The notes under the pieces were generated by a model that did not search any database, had not been told where the DNA came from, and worked only from the letters and a program-made list of their open reading frames with translations. Shown here piece by piece: positions 18,643-27,264 of a stretch of DNA of 64,000 nt (position 1 is the stretch's first letter; each line of letters begins with the position of its first letter). The translations under genes were made by a program, and so were the position numbers. This DNA comes from an uncultured Pseudomonas sp. (GTDB lineage Bacteria; Pseudomonadota; Gammaproteobacteria; Pseudomonadales; Pseudomonadaceae): positions 124,001 through 188,000 of the forward strand of contig NZ_OX044366.1 in the NCBI RefSeq assembly GCF_943846705.1. Reading direction: 5' to 3'.

Positions 18643-18930
18643 TTAGCCGCGGGCTGTTTTGATAATTTCGATGTAGGGTTCGGCAAAGCGTTGATCCTCG
18701 ATCAGCGCGATAAAGTCATTACCTTGTGCGTCCTTGGCGTTCAGGTCGTAACCCGCCGCCACGAAGAAGCCAACAAACCGTTCGAAGTCATCGATACGCA
18801 GGCCACGGTAGGCCTTGACCAGCTTGTGCAGCGATGGCGGCGTAGCATCAGCCGGTTCCACACTGAGGAACAGCTTGATCGGTTCGTCACCAATCTCTTC
18901 GCCAATCACCTGCTTCTTGTCTTTACGCAT
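18643..18930 (-). CDS. Conserved Pseudomonas protein of the PA4642 family
   Basis: 95 aa, start MRKDKKQVIGEEIGDEPIKL. Soluble and acidic, no signal or membrane segment. By position and sequence it resembles the small hypothetical PA4642 of PAO1 (from memory). No function is known. A 9-bp inverted repeat without a T tail (18603-18611 with 18624-18632) sits just after its stop. Confidence 0.8.
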   Translation of the reverse strand: MRKDKKQVIGEEIGDEPIKLFLSVEPADATPPSLHKLVKAYRGLRIDDFERFVGFFVAAGYDLNAKDAQGNDFIALIEDQRFAEPYIEIIKTARG

Positions 18931-19029
18931 CGTTCACTCCAGCTAACCAAGCCACACGGGGCCGGCAGTGTACCCCCGGGGTAGCCAGGGGCTCAACGTA
19001 TGCACAGCGGCTATCTCATCGGCATCAGC

Positions 19030-19503
19030 TCAGACGAACTGTTCGCGCATCCAGGCCTGATAAGCCGCAACGCCCGGTTCACCTTCACGCGGCGCCCAAC
19101 TGGCCTGCTCGCCCTCGCCGACTGGCCTATAGGGACCGGCCTTGCATTCAAACAGCACGCTGTCCGCTTGCAGCACCACCAGTGCATGGAAAACCCCAGG
19201 CGGCAGATCGACGCCGACACAGTCGCCACCCGCTTCCAACACGCGCTTATCCAGTACTTCACCGCTGTCAGTGAAGATCAACAGCCCCAAGCGGCCTTTG
19301 AGCACCAACAGCGCCTCGGCCTTGTCCGCCGCGAGATGACGGTGCGGGGGGATGTAAGTATCCGGCTGCAGCCCGACCGCCATGCGGTGGCAGGGCTCTT
19401 CCATCTGGTGAAAGTTATGGTGCTGGCGTTGCCGTGGGTTGGCCGCGGCTTGCTCCGCCAAATTGCCGAACAGCGCCTGGTCGAGAAAGCGCGGGCCGCT
19501 CAT
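19030..19503 (-). CDS. WbuC-family cupin protein
   Basis: 157 aa, start MSGPRFLDQALFGNLAEQAA; a longer upstream ATG would run back into hpt and was rejected. Cupin metal-binding residues are in IPPHRHLAADKAEALLVL (His-x-His and Glu) and in PPGVFHALVVL (His). Members of this family are small metal-binding cupins; some lie in O-antigen loci. The start is 5 bp after the hpt stop, so it is probably co-transcribed. Confidence 0.85.
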   Translation of the reverse strand: MSGPRFLDQALFGNLAEQAAANPRQRQHHNFHQMEEPCHRMAVGLQPDTYIPPHRHLAADKAEALLVLKGRLGLLIFTDSGEVLDKRVLEAGGDCVGVDLPPGVFHALVVLQADSVLFECKAGPYRPVGEGEQASWAPREGEPGVAAYQAWMREQFV

Positions 19504-19508
19504 CAGCC

Positions 19509-20066
19509 TTAAAGCCCCTTGACCGCAAAGATCCCGGCCGCATTGCGCCAGTAACCCTTGTAGTCCATGCCATAGCCGAAGATATAGCGGTCGATGCACG
19601 GCAGGCCGACGTAGTCCGCCTTGAGCTCAGGCCGCGCTTTGCGGTCGTGGTCCTTGTCGATCAACACGGCGGTGTGCACCGCTCGGGCACCGGCGTGGTG
19701 GCAGAAATCGATGATCGCGCCGAGGGTGTGCCCTTCATCGAGGATGTCGTCGATGATCAGCACGTCGCGGTCGATAAAGGAGATTTCCGGCTTGGCCTTC
19801 CAGAACAGCTCGCCACCGCTGGTTTCATTGCGATAACGGCTGGCATGCAGGTAGGACAACTCCAACGGAAAGTTGAGCTTTGGCAGCAGCTTGCCAGAGA
19901 AGATCAGCCCGCCATTCATCACGCAAAACACCACCGGGTTGCGCTCGGCCAGCTCACCATTGATCTTGGCTGCCACCTGGTCAATGGCCGCTTCGACTTC
20001 GGCCTCGCTGTACAGGCAATCGGCTTCGGCCATGACTTGGCGGATATGCGCGAGATCGGCGGACAT
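19509..20066 (-). CDS. hpt: Hypoxanthine-guanine phosphoribosyltransferase
   Basis: 185 aa, start MSADLAHIRQVMAEADCLYS. The PRPP-binding loop is DVLIIDDILDEGHTLGAI (about residues 107-124). Purine salvage: hypoxanthine or guanine plus PRPP gives IMP or GMP. Divergent from upp across a 250-bp gap and followed closely by the cupin gene. Confidence 0.93.
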   Translation of the reverse strand: MSADLAHIRQVMAEADCLYSEAEVEAAIDQVAAKINGELAERNPVVFCVMNGGLIFSGKLLPKLNFPLELSYLHASRYRNETSGGELFWKAKPEISFIDRDVLIIDDILDEGHTLGAIIDFCHHAGARAVHTAVLIDKDHDRKARPELKADYVGLPCIDRYIFGYGMDYKGYWRNAAGIFAVKGL

Positions 20067-20316
20067 GCTGTTTCCTCTTGAGAGCGGGGACGACTCAGAC
20101 CATAAAGCTGATCGATGCGTCAAAATAAAAGCCGGCAAAGGTACGCATCTGTCAGACACAGAGCAAGCCCGGCCTGACCAACTGCCACAACTACCGCCAA
20201 TGGCCAACACGTTGCCGTCTTTTTAGCGACTTTTAGCCATTAAGCCGCAGCACTTGGGGTGGCCAATGCTTTAATCTAACGCAATTTTTCGCCCGTCCTG
20301 CCGGAGACCCCTGCCC

Positions 20317-20955
20317 ATGCCCATCCTCGAGATCCGCCACCCGCTGATCCGCCACAAACTCGGCCTGATGCGCCGCGCCGATATCAGCACGAAGAATTTT
20401 CGTGAGCTGGCCCAGGAAGTTGGCGCATTGCTGACCTATGAGGCGACCAAGGATCTGCCCCTCGAGAACTACGAGATCGAAGGCTGGTGCGGCACCGTAC
20501 AAGTAGAAAAGATTTCCGGCAAGAAGATCACCGTAGTGCCGATTCTGCGTGCCGGGATTGGCATGCTCGAAGGTGTACTCAGTTTGATTCCCGGCGCCAA
20601 GGTCAGCGCCGTGGGCGTAGCGCGCAATGAAGAAACCCTGCAGGCGCACACCTACCTGGAAAAACTGGTGCCGGAAATCGACGAGCGCCTGGCGATGATC
20701 ATCGACCCGATGCTCGCCACTGGCAGCTCGATGGTCGCCACCATCGACCTGCTGAAAAAAGCCGGCTGCAAGGAAATCCGCGCCATGGTGCTGGTCGCCG
20801 CGCCGGAAGGCATCAAGGCCGTCAACGAGGCGCATCCGGACGTGACGATTTATACCGCCTCGATCGACCAGTGCCTGAATGAGCACGGCTACATCATTCC
20901 TGGCCTCGGTGATGCCGGCGACAAAATCTTCGGCACCAAGCAGAAGGACGCCTGA
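20317..20955 (+). CDS. upp: Uracil phosphoribosyltransferase
   Basis: 212 aa, usual family length (about 210). Start MPILEIRHPLIRHKLGLMRR; PRPP-binding MIIDPMLATGSSMVAT at about residues 128-143; uracil-binding C-terminal YIIPGLGDAGDKIFGT. Converts uracil plus PRPP to UMP. Three bases separate its stop from the uraA start, so salvage enzyme and uracil importer are co-expressed. Confidence 0.97.
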   Translation: MPILEIRHPLIRHKLGLMRRADISTKNFRELAQEVGALLTYEATKDLPLENYEIEGWCGTVQVEKISGKKITVVPILRAGIGMLEGVLSLIPGAKVSAVGVARNEETLQAHTYLEKLVPEIDERLAMIIDPMLATGSSMVATIDLLKKAGCKEIRAMVLVAAPEGIKAVNEAHPDVTIYTASIDQCLNEHGYIIPGLGDAGDKIFGTKQKDA

Positions 20956-20958
20956 TCC

Positions 20959-22227
20959 ATGAGCGATGAATACAACGACCCCCTCTGGCGCCAGGGTATT
21001 TCCGGCGCACAGATGCTGTTCGTCGCGTTTGGCGCCTTGGTGCTGATGCCGCTGATCACCGGCATGGACCCCAACGTCGCGCTGTTCACCGCCGGTATCG
21101 GCACCCTGCTGTTCCAACTGGTGACCAAACGTCAGGTCCCGGTATTTCTGGCCTCCAGCTTTGCCTTTATCGCGCCGATTCTCGCCGCCAAAGGTGAGTT
21201 CGGCCTGCCTGCGGTGCTCGGCGGCATCGTCGCCTCCGGCTTGGTGTATATCCTGCTCAGCGCCGTGGTGCGGGTCAAAGGCGCTGGTTTTATCGACCGC
21301 CTGCTACCGCCGGTGGTGATTGCCCCGGTGATCATTTCCATCGGCCTGGCGCTGTCACCCGTGGCGGTGAACATGGCCATGGGCAAGGCCGGCGATGGCA
21401 GCGCGCAACTGATTCCGTATGAAATCGCCATGCTGATTTCCATGTCGGCGCTGCTCACCACCGTGCTGGTCGCCGCCATGGGCAGTGGCCTGCTGCGCCT
21501 GGTGCCGATTCTCGCCGGGATCATCGTCGGCTGCGTGGTCGCAGCCTTTTGTGGGGTGATCGACACCAGCCAAGTCGCCGCTGCGCCCTGGTTGGCACTG
21601 CCGGCATTCGTCGCCCCAGAACTGCACTGGGGGGCGATTCTGTACATCGTCCCGGTGGCCCTGGCGCCGGCCATTGAACACATAGGCGGCGTGGTGGCGA
21701 TTGGTAGCGTGACCGGCAAGGACTTTATCAAGAAGCCAGGCCTGCACCGCACCCTGCTCGGCGACGGCCTGGCCACCTCGGCCGCTGGCTTGCTCGGCGG
21801 CCCGCCCAACACCACCTATGCCGAAGTCACCGGCGCGGTGATGCTGACCAAGAACTACAACCCGAAGATCATGACCTGGGCGGCGTGCTTCGCCATCGGC
21901 CTGGCCTTTGTCGGCAAGTTCGGCACCGCGCTGCAGAGCATCCCGGTGCCGGTGATGGGCGGCATTCTCTGCCTGCTGTTCGGCTCCATCGCGGTGGTCG
22001 GTTTGAACACCCTGATCCGCCATCAGGTCGATCTGTCCGAAGCGCGTAACCTGATCATCGTCTCAATCACCCTGGTGTTCGGCATCGGCGGCATGGTCAT
22101 GGGTAACAGTGACTTTGCCCTGTCCGGTATCTCGCTGTGCGCCATCAGCGCCCTGGTACTCAACCTGGTACTGCCGGGTGGCCATGGCTGGCGCAGCAAA
22201 ACCGTACTGGAAGAGCCAGACCTGTAG
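20959..22227 (+). CDS. uraA: Uracil:proton symporter (NCS2 family)
   Basis: 422 aa, about 14 membrane segments, start MSDEYNDPLWRQGISGAQML. The NCS2 motif AIEHIGGVVAIGSVTGKDF with the essential Glu is at about residues 237-255, and GGPPNTTYAEVTGAV follows. Imports uracil across the inner membrane for Upp. A strong hairpin terminator follows. Confidence 0.95.
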   Translation: MSDEYNDPLWRQGISGAQMLFVAFGALVLMPLITGMDPNVALFTAGIGTLLFQLVTKRQVPVFLASSFAFIAPILAAKGEFGLPAVLGGIVASGLVYILLSAVVRVKGAGFIDRLLPPVVIAPVIISIGLALSPVAVNMAMGKAGDGSAQLIPYEIAMLISMSALLTTVLVAAMGSGLLRLVPILAGIIVGCVVAAFCGVIDTSQVAAAPWLALPAFVAPELHWGAILYIVPVALAPAIEHIGGVVAIGSVTGKDFIKKPGLHRTLLGDGLATSAAGLLGGPPNTTYAEVTGAVMLTKNYNPKIMTWAACFAIGLAFVGKFGTALQSIPVPVMGGILCLLFGSIAVVGLNTLIRHQVDLSEARNLIIVSITLVFGIGGMVMGNSDFALSGISLCAISALVLNLVLPGGHGWRSKTVLEEPDL

Positions 22228-22241
22228 CTCGCTCCGACGAA

Positions 22242-22269
22242 AAAGCCCCGCATCTGCGGGGCTTTTTTT
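22242..22269. terminator. Bidirectional terminator between uraA and the MFS gene
   Basis: Stem AAAGCCCCGCA with TGCGGGGCTTT (22242-22252, 22255-22265), two-base loop, T-run to 22269. It can serve uraA (plus) and the convergent MFS gene (minus, stop at 22284). Confidence 0.92.
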
Positions 22270-22283
22270 GCGCTATGGAAAAC

Positions 22284-23615
22284 TTAAGCAGGGCTGGCCG
22301 ACCAACCCTGCAACCGCACCACACTGTCGCGATACGGCTTGAGCCCCATGCTCAGCAACACGACAGAGCTGAACACCGCCAGCGAGGTCACGATTAGCAG
22401 CGAATAACGCAGCGCTTGGTCATCGGCAAACACGTAGTCGGTCACCAGGGCCACCGCGGTTGGGCCGATGCCCAGACCAATCAGGGTAATCACAAACAGA
22501 TAAATCGCCGAGGCCTGCCCGCGCATCGAGTTGGGCATGATTTCCTGAATCGCCGCCGGTGCCACGCCAAACGGCATGCTCAGGCAGAACACTGTCGGTG
22601 CCATTAGCAGCGCCGCCCAGAAGGCGTTGTCCATCAAGGGAAAGGCCAGCACAAAGGGCACCGCGCCCACGGCCGCATACAGACCAACGCGCATATTGGC
22701 GTCACTGCTGCCGCGTTTAGCCATCCTGTCGGCCAGGCGACCGCCGAAGACAATCCCCAGGCAACCAAATACCGCAACGATGCTGCCGTAAACCACGCCG
22801 ACCTGGCCAGCATCCCAGCCATAGGTACGAATAAAGAAGGTCGGCACCCAGGCGGCACTGCCGTAACCGGCAAACGCCAGGCCGGCAAAGCCGAAGTTGT
22901 GGCACAGCACGGTGCGCCGATTGGCGCGGATATAACGGCCAACATCCGCCAGTGGCACGGCCACCCCAGCACCAACACCCCGCCGCGCCGGTTCCTTGAC
23001 CGCCAGCATGAGCAAGGTGAACAGCACCCCAGCCGCACCCAGAATCAGGAAGATCAACTGCCAAGGGCGCACTTCACCGATCACCGGCAGCACCACATCG
23101 CCCTGCGCTGAAGCGAACTGAATGACCAAGCCGCCCAACAGAAAGGCGATACCGGAACCCAGGTAAACCCCCATCGAATACACGCTAATAGCGGTGGCGC
23201 GACGCTCCGCCGGGAAGCTGTCGGCAATCAGCGAGTAAGCCGCAGGCGACAACGCGGCCTCGCCCACGCCCACGCCGATGCGGCAGATCAGAAACTGCCA
23301 ATACAGCTTGGCCATGCCGCAGGCAGCAGTCGCCATACTCCAGAACAGCACGCCAATGGTTATCAAGCCGCGACGACTCTTGGTATCGGCCAGACGGCCC
23401 AGCGGAATCCCGCAAACGGTGTAGAACAGGGCAAACGACAAGCCCATCAGCAGACTCATCTGCGTATCGCTGATCATCAGGTCACGGCGGATCGGCCCCA
23501 CCAGCAGATTGAGAATCTGCCGGTCGATAAAGGACAGCACGTAAGCCACCATCAGGATGGCGACAGTCACCCAAGCGCGGGTGGAAGAGGGATAGCCGTT
23601 ATTGTTGTTAGGCAC
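22284..23615 (-). CDS. MFS transporter, spinster-like
   Basis: 443 aa from the GTG at 23613-23615, which has an AGGAG site 7 nt upstream; another in-frame GTG lies 18 bp further up, overlapping that site. 12 membrane segments. MFS motif A is GIPLGRLADTKSRRGLI, and the N-terminal FIDRQILNLLVGPIRRDL pattern is typical of the spinster/hexuronate branch. Substrate unknown. Monocistronic and convergent with uraA. Not part of the PAO1 order as I remember it. Confidence 0.88.
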   Translation of the reverse strand: MPNNNNGYPSSTRAWVTVAILMVAYVLSFIDRQILNLLVGPIRRDLMISDTQMSLLMGLSFALFYTVCGIPLGRLADTKSRRGLITIGVLFWSMATAACGMAKLYWQFLICRIGVGVGEAALSPAAYSLIADSFPAERRATAISVYSMGVYLGSGIAFLLGGLVIQFASAQGDVVLPVIGEVRPWQLIFLILGAAGVLFTLLMLAVKEPARRGVGAGVAVPLADVGRYIRANRRTVLCHNFGFAGLAFAGYGSAAWVPTFFIRTYGWDAGQVGVVYGSIVAVFGCLGIVFGGRLADRMAKRGSSDANMRVGLYAAVGAVPFVLAFPLMDNAFWAALLMAPTVFCLSMPFGVAPAAIQEIMPNSMRGQASAIYLFVITLIGLGIGPTAVALVTDYVFADDQALRYSLLIVTSLAVFSSVVLLSMGLKPYRDSVVRLQGWSASPA

Positions 23616-23779
23616 TGGCAGTCTCCTCGGCACCGTGAGTGCGGTGCACGACGGTTGGAAAGAACTGCCAGCTTAGGCCGAGAGTCGGAGCAGTGAGTAT
23701 CGCCTCCGGGTGTTATCAGTCAGGCGAATGCGCGACCTCCCTTTGAGCGAATGCCAACCCAGGTCGCCTCAAGGAGCTG

Positions 23780-24802
23780 CTACAGCATCAGCGGCGCACG
23801 CTCGCTGAGCGTCTTTAGCGCCGCTACCCAGCTTGGATGATCATTCAGGCAAGGCACCAGTTGCAGGCTCTCACCACCGGCCTCGACAAACTGCTCACGG
23901 CCACGGTCGCCGATCTCTTCCAGGGTTTCGATGCAGTCGGCGACAAAGGCCGGGCACATCACCAGCAACTTCTTCACGCCCTGTTTGGCCAACTCATCGA
24001 GACGCGTTTCGGTGTAGGGTTCGATCCACTTGGCCCGGCCCAGACGCGACTGGAAGGACACCGACCACTGCTCAGGCTTGAGCCCCATGCGCTGGGCGAA
24101 CAGCTCGGCGCTGCGCAGGCATTGCGCGCGGTAACAAGTGGCCAGCACTTCAGGTGAGGCCGTGCGGCAGCACTCGGCACCTTTTAAGCAATGGCCGCTG
24201 GGGTCAAGCTTGTGCAGGTGCCGCTCCGGCAAGCCGTGAAAGCTCAGCAGCAGGTGGTCGAAGTCCTGTTCAAGGTAGGGCTTGGCGCTGTCGACCAGCG
24301 CATCCAGGTACTCGGGCTGATCATAGAACGGCGGCAGCACCGAGAAGCGGATCGGCAACTGCTGCTCACGCACCACCCGCTTGGCCTCCTCAATCACGGT
24401 GGTGGTGGTGCTGTCGGCAAATTGCGGATACAGCGGCGCCAGGGTGATCTGCTTGATGCCCTGCGCCGCTAAACGGCTCAGTACGGTTTGCAGCGACGGC
24501 TCGCCATAGCGCATGGCCAGCTCAACCGGGCCGTGACTCCAGGATGACTTCATCGCTTCTTGCAAGCGTTTGCTCAGCACCACCAGCGGTGAGCCCTCGT
24601 CCCACCAGATCGAGGCATAGGCATGTGCCGAAGCCGCTGGGCGCTTGATCAGAATCAGCGAAACCAGCAGACGGCGCAGCGGCCAGGGCAAATCAACCAC
24701 ATGGGGGTCCATCAGAAACTGGTTGAGGTAACGGCGCACATCGGCCACTGCGGTGGAGGCAGGTGAACCCAGGTTTACCAGTAACAAAGCGTGATCGGTC
24801 AT
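23780..24802 (-). CDS. hemH: Ferrochelatase
   Basis: 340 aa, start MTDHALLLVNLGSPASTAVA. Family signature LLLSFHGLPERHLHKL with the catalytic His at about residue 190, and VSFQSRLGRAKWIEPYT later. Inserts Fe2+ into protoporphyrin IX in the last step of heme synthesis. It follows the epimerase gene (12-bp gap), so both probably come from the divergent, light-operator region at 25718-25908. Control of hemH by light would make sense because protoporphyrin is a photosensitiser (inference). Confidence 0.96.
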   Translation of the reverse strand: MTDHALLLVNLGSPASTAVADVRRYLNQFLMDPHVVDLPWPLRRLLVSLILIKRPAASAHAYASIWWDEGSPLVVLSKRLQEAMKSSWSHGPVELAMRYGEPSLQTVLSRLAAQGIKQITLAPLYPQFADSTTTTVIEEAKRVVREQQLPIRFSVLPPFYDQPEYLDALVDSAKPYLEQDFDHLLLSFHGLPERHLHKLDPSGHCLKGAECCRTASPEVLATCYRAQCLRSAELFAQRMGLKPEQWSVSFQSRLGRAKWIEPYTETRLDELAKQGVKKLLVMCPAFVADCIETLEEIGDRGREQFVEAGGESLQLVPCLNDHPSWVAALKTLSERAPLML

Positions 24803-24814
24803 GCGCAGTCCTAA

Positions 24815-25717
24815 TCAGTGTTGGCCGAGCAAGTCTGCCAGGGCCACATCGAGATGGGTAAAACGGAAACTAAAACCTTCGTCCTGCAGGCGCGTCGGCA
24901 AGGCACGCTGGCCACCCAACAGCAACTCCGCCAGCTCCCCCAGCGCCAGGCGCAGGGCAAACGCCGGGGCCGGGATAAACGCCGGCCGGTGCAACTCACG
25001 GCCCAATGCCTGGCTGAAATCACGGTTGCGCTCAGGCGTCGGCGCGCAGGCATTATAAGGACCACGGGCCTGCTCATACTGCAGGAGGAAATCAATCAGG
25101 GCGACTTGATCGCTGATATGAATCCACGGCATCCATTGCCGGCCATCGCCCAACGGGCCACCCAGGCCAAGCTTGAACGGCAGCAGCAAGCGCTTGAGAA
25201 AGCCGCCGTCGCGGGCCAAGACCAACCCCGTGCGCACCAGCACCACACGGATGCCCTGCCCTTCGGCGCGCATCGCGGTTTCTTCCCAGGCGCCGCACAG
25301 CTGCGCGGCAAAATCTTCAATGACCGGCAGCGCATCCTCATGCAGCTCGCGCTCGCCACCATCGCCATACCAGCCCACTGCCGACCCCGAGAGCAGCACA
25401 GCAGGTTTTTCTTCGCGGCTGTGCAGCCAGGCCAATAGTTGTTCGGTCAGGCCAATGCGGCTGGCCCATAACAACGCCTTGCGCTTACGCGTCCAGGGCC
25501 GGTCGGCAATCGGTGCGCCGGCCAGGTTGACCACGGCATCCAACGGCTCCTCGCCCAACTCATCGAGCTGGCCAATACCGCGCACCGCCTCGCCGCAAAG
25601 TGCCGCCACCTGTTCCGGGCGACGGCTCCACACCGTCAACTGGTGGCCTTGCTGCAACCAGTGGCAACACAGCGCACGCCCAATTAAACCGGTACCGCCA
25701 GTCAGAAGTATGTGCAT
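24815..25717 (-). CDS. TIGR01777-family NAD(P)-binding epimerase-like protein
   Basis: 300 aa, start MHILLTGGTGLIGRALCCHW with a GAGGG ribosome site; a longer frame starting at 25783 was rejected. Rossmann motif GGTGLIG at residues 7-13, VNLAGAPI, and the C-terminal DUF1731 part with LGELAELLLGGQRALP. Atypical SDR (SDR39U1 type) with no settled substrate. In PAO1 the same gene sits beside hemH (from memory). Divergent from the renalase-like gene across the operator region. Confidence 0.9.
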   Translation of the reverse strand: MHILLTGGTGLIGRALCCHWLQQGHQLTVWSRRPEQVAALCGEAVRGIGQLDELGEEPLDAVVNLAGAPIADRPWTRKRKALLWASRIGLTEQLLAWLHSREEKPAVLLSGSAVGWYGDGGERELHEDALPVIEDFAAQLCGAWEETAMRAEGQGIRVVLVRTGLVLARDGGFLKRLLLPFKLGLGGPLGDGRQWMPWIHISDQVALIDFLLQYEQARGPYNACAPTPERNRDFSQALGRELHRPAFIPAPAFALRLALGELAELLLGGQRALPTRLQDEGFSFRFTHLDVALADLLGQH

Positions 25718-25837
25718 CAAAACGCCCTCGCAGGTGCTTCCATGGATAACAGCCGGCTGATTTATGCCTGGTTGTGGCTTCAATCCGCTCGCAGGTTGTC
25801 TTAACTATAGGAAAGCTGGATCGTCTTCGGCTAAGCT

Positions 25838-25861
25838 TATACATAAAAACAATATTGTATA
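25838..25861. promoter_or_regulatory. Putative LitR-type operator (TATACA-N12-TGTATA)
   Basis: Inverted half-sites TATACA (25838-25843) and TGTATA (25856-25861) separated by exactly 12 bp, in the 191-bp gap between the divergent epimerase and renalase-like genes. Same architecture as the two sites at 27171 and 27221. It matches the consensus T(G/A)TACA-N12-TGTA(C/T)A that I recall for class II LitR regulators of P. putida. Confidence 0.75.
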
Positions 25862-25908
25862 GCTTTTGTCTAAAGCGTAGCCTAACGCTTGAAAACATGA
25901 GGTAGACC

Positions 25909-26901
25909 ATGACCGCTCTGCATCCCATCGCAATCATCGGCACCGGCATTGCCGGGCTGTCCGCCGCCCAGGCACTGCATGCTGCCGGCCATTCGCTGCA
26001 ACTGTTCGACAAGAGCCGCGGCAGCGGCGGGCGCATGGCCAGCAAGCGCAGTGATGCCGGCGCACTGGACCTTGGCGCGCAGTATTTCACCGCCCGCGAT
26101 CGGCGCTTTGTCGAAGTGGTGCAGCAATGGCAAGCCCGCGGCTGGGTCAGCGAATGGAACCCTGCCCTCTACAACTTCAAAAACGGCCAGCTCAGCGCTT
26201 CGCCGGATGAGCAGGTGCGCTGGGTAGGCAGCCCGCGCATGAGTGCGATCACCCGCGCCATGCTCGGCGCACTGCCGGTAAATTTCTCCTGCCGCATTAC
26301 TGAAGTGTTTCGCGGCGAGCAGCACTGGCACCTGCAAGACGCCGAAGGCAATAGCCACGGCCCATTCAGCCACGTGATTGTCGCCACTCCCGCACCGCAA
26401 GCCACTGCCCTGCTTTCGAGCGCGCCGAAACTGGCGGGGGCCGCTGCCAGCGTGGCCATGGACCCGACCTGGGCCGTCGCCCTGGCCTTTGACACAGCCT
26501 TGGATAGCAACGTCGAAGGCTGCTTTGTACAAGACAGCCCGCTCGACTGGCTGGCACGTAACCGCAGCAAACCCGGCCGCGACAGCCAGCTCGATACCTG
26601 GGTGCTGCACGCCACCAGCCAGTGGACCAAGCAGCATCTGGACATGCCCAAAGAACACGTGACCGAACACCTACTCGGGGCTTTTGCCGAGCTGATCGGC
26701 TGCACCGTGCCCGCACCTACCTTCAGCCTGGCGCACCGCTGGCTTTATGCGCGCCCAGCCAGCGCGCACCAATGGGGCGTACTGGCCGATGCCGATCTGG
26801 GTATCTATGCCTGCGGTGACTGGTGCCTGTCCGGCCGGGTTGAGGGAGCCTGGCTGAGCGGCCAGGAAGCCGCACGACGCTTACTTGCGCACCTGCAATG
26901 A
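25909..26901 (+). CDS. NAD(P)/FAD-dependent oxidoreductase, renalase-like
   Basis: 330 aa. Start MTALHPIAIIGTGIAGLSAA with the FAD Rossmann motif GTGIAG, then FDKSRGSGGRMASKR and LDLGAQYFTARD (FAD contact motifs of the renalase family), and the C-terminal CGDWCLSGRVEGAWLSGQEA. Bacterial renalases reoxidise misreduced dihydro-NAD(P) isomers; other members are amine-oxidase-like. Downstream of the TATACA-N12-TGTATA operator and overlapping the next gene by 4 bp. Probably part of the light regulon (inference). Confidence 0.88.
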   Translation: MTALHPIAIIGTGIAGLSAAQALHAAGHSLQLFDKSRGSGGRMASKRSDAGALDLGAQYFTARDRRFVEVVQQWQARGWVSEWNPALYNFKNGQLSASPDEQVRWVGSPRMSAITRAMLGALPVNFSCRITEVFRGEQHWHLQDAEGNSHGPFSHVIVATPAPQATALLSSAPKLAGAAASVAMDPTWAVALAFDTALDSNVEGCFVQDSPLDWLARNRSKPGRDSQLDTWVLHATSQWTKQHLDMPKEHVTEHLLGAFAELIGCTVPAPTFSLAHRWLYARPASAHQWGVLADADLGIYACGDWCLSGRVEGAWLSGQEAARRLLAHLQ

Positions 26902-27143
26902 ACACGCCGAAACACGTTACCGCAGGCAAGCACCGGCTTAATCCGCGCAAGCTGCTGCTGTCGAAGTGGACCGCCACGCAGCCGCAAAACCGCGAGAAGC
27001 ATTTCCTCGTTACCGAACTGTTCTGCGACGAGGACGGCACGCTGTTACAGATCGAACTGCAAGCCGTACTCAATCAACGCTGCCAGCGTCTGGACTGGCG
27101 CGCACTGGAAAACCCCGAGCACTGGCGCATGGGCTGGAAGTAA
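26898..27143 (+). CDS. TIGR02450-family tryptophan-rich small protein
   Basis: 81 aa, start MNTPKHVTAGKHRLNPRKLL. Contains LLLSKWTAT, REKHFLVTEL and C-terminal WRMGWK, typical of the short Trp-rich family that neighbours photolyase and LitR genes in Pseudomonas. Overlaps the upstream stop (ATGA). Function unknown. Confidence 0.88.
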   Translation: MNTPKHVTAGKHRLNPRKLLLSKWTATQPQNREKHFLVTELFCDEDGTLLQIELQAVLNQRCQRLDWRALENPEHWRMGWK

Positions 27144-27170
27144 TAGCACCCGACAAAACCATACAATAGC

Positions 27171-27194
27171 TGTACAAATATATTGACTTGTACA
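27171..27194. promoter_or_regulatory. LitR-type operator 1 (TGTACA-N12-TGTACA)
   Basis: Half-sites at 27171-27176 and 27189-27194, exactly 12 bp apart. The right half-site lies directly after the -35 element (27183-27188) and inside the promoter spacer, so bound regulator would block RNA polymerase. Confidence 0.82.
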
Positions 27195-27210
27195 ACTGCT
27201 GATCTATGAT
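27183..27210 (+). promoter_or_regulatory. Sigma-70 promoter of the light-response operon
   Basis: -35 TTGACT (27183-27188), 16-bp spacer, -10 TATGAT (27205-27210), 55 bp upstream of the DUF523 start. One operator overlaps it and a second lies just downstream. Confidence 0.7.
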
Positions 27211-27220
27211 GAATTCAAGT

Positions 27221-27244
27221 TGTACATCCACAAGGATCTGTACA
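27221..27244. promoter_or_regulatory. LitR-type operator 2 (TGTACA-N12-TGTACA)
   Basis: Half-sites at 27221-27226 and 27239-27244, again exactly 12 bp apart and 50 bp from operator 1. It lies in the untranslated leader, between the -10 box and the GGAGG ribosome site (27255-27259). Confidence 0.82.
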
Positions 27245-27264
27245 AGTATTCATCGGAGGTTGCC

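Noticed and set aside
20233..21117. 294-codon minus-strand frame
   Set aside because: Antisense to upp and uraA, both well supported; GC-driven shadow.
21355..22023. 222-codon minus-strand frame
   Set aside because: Antisense shadow of uraA with no recognisable domain.
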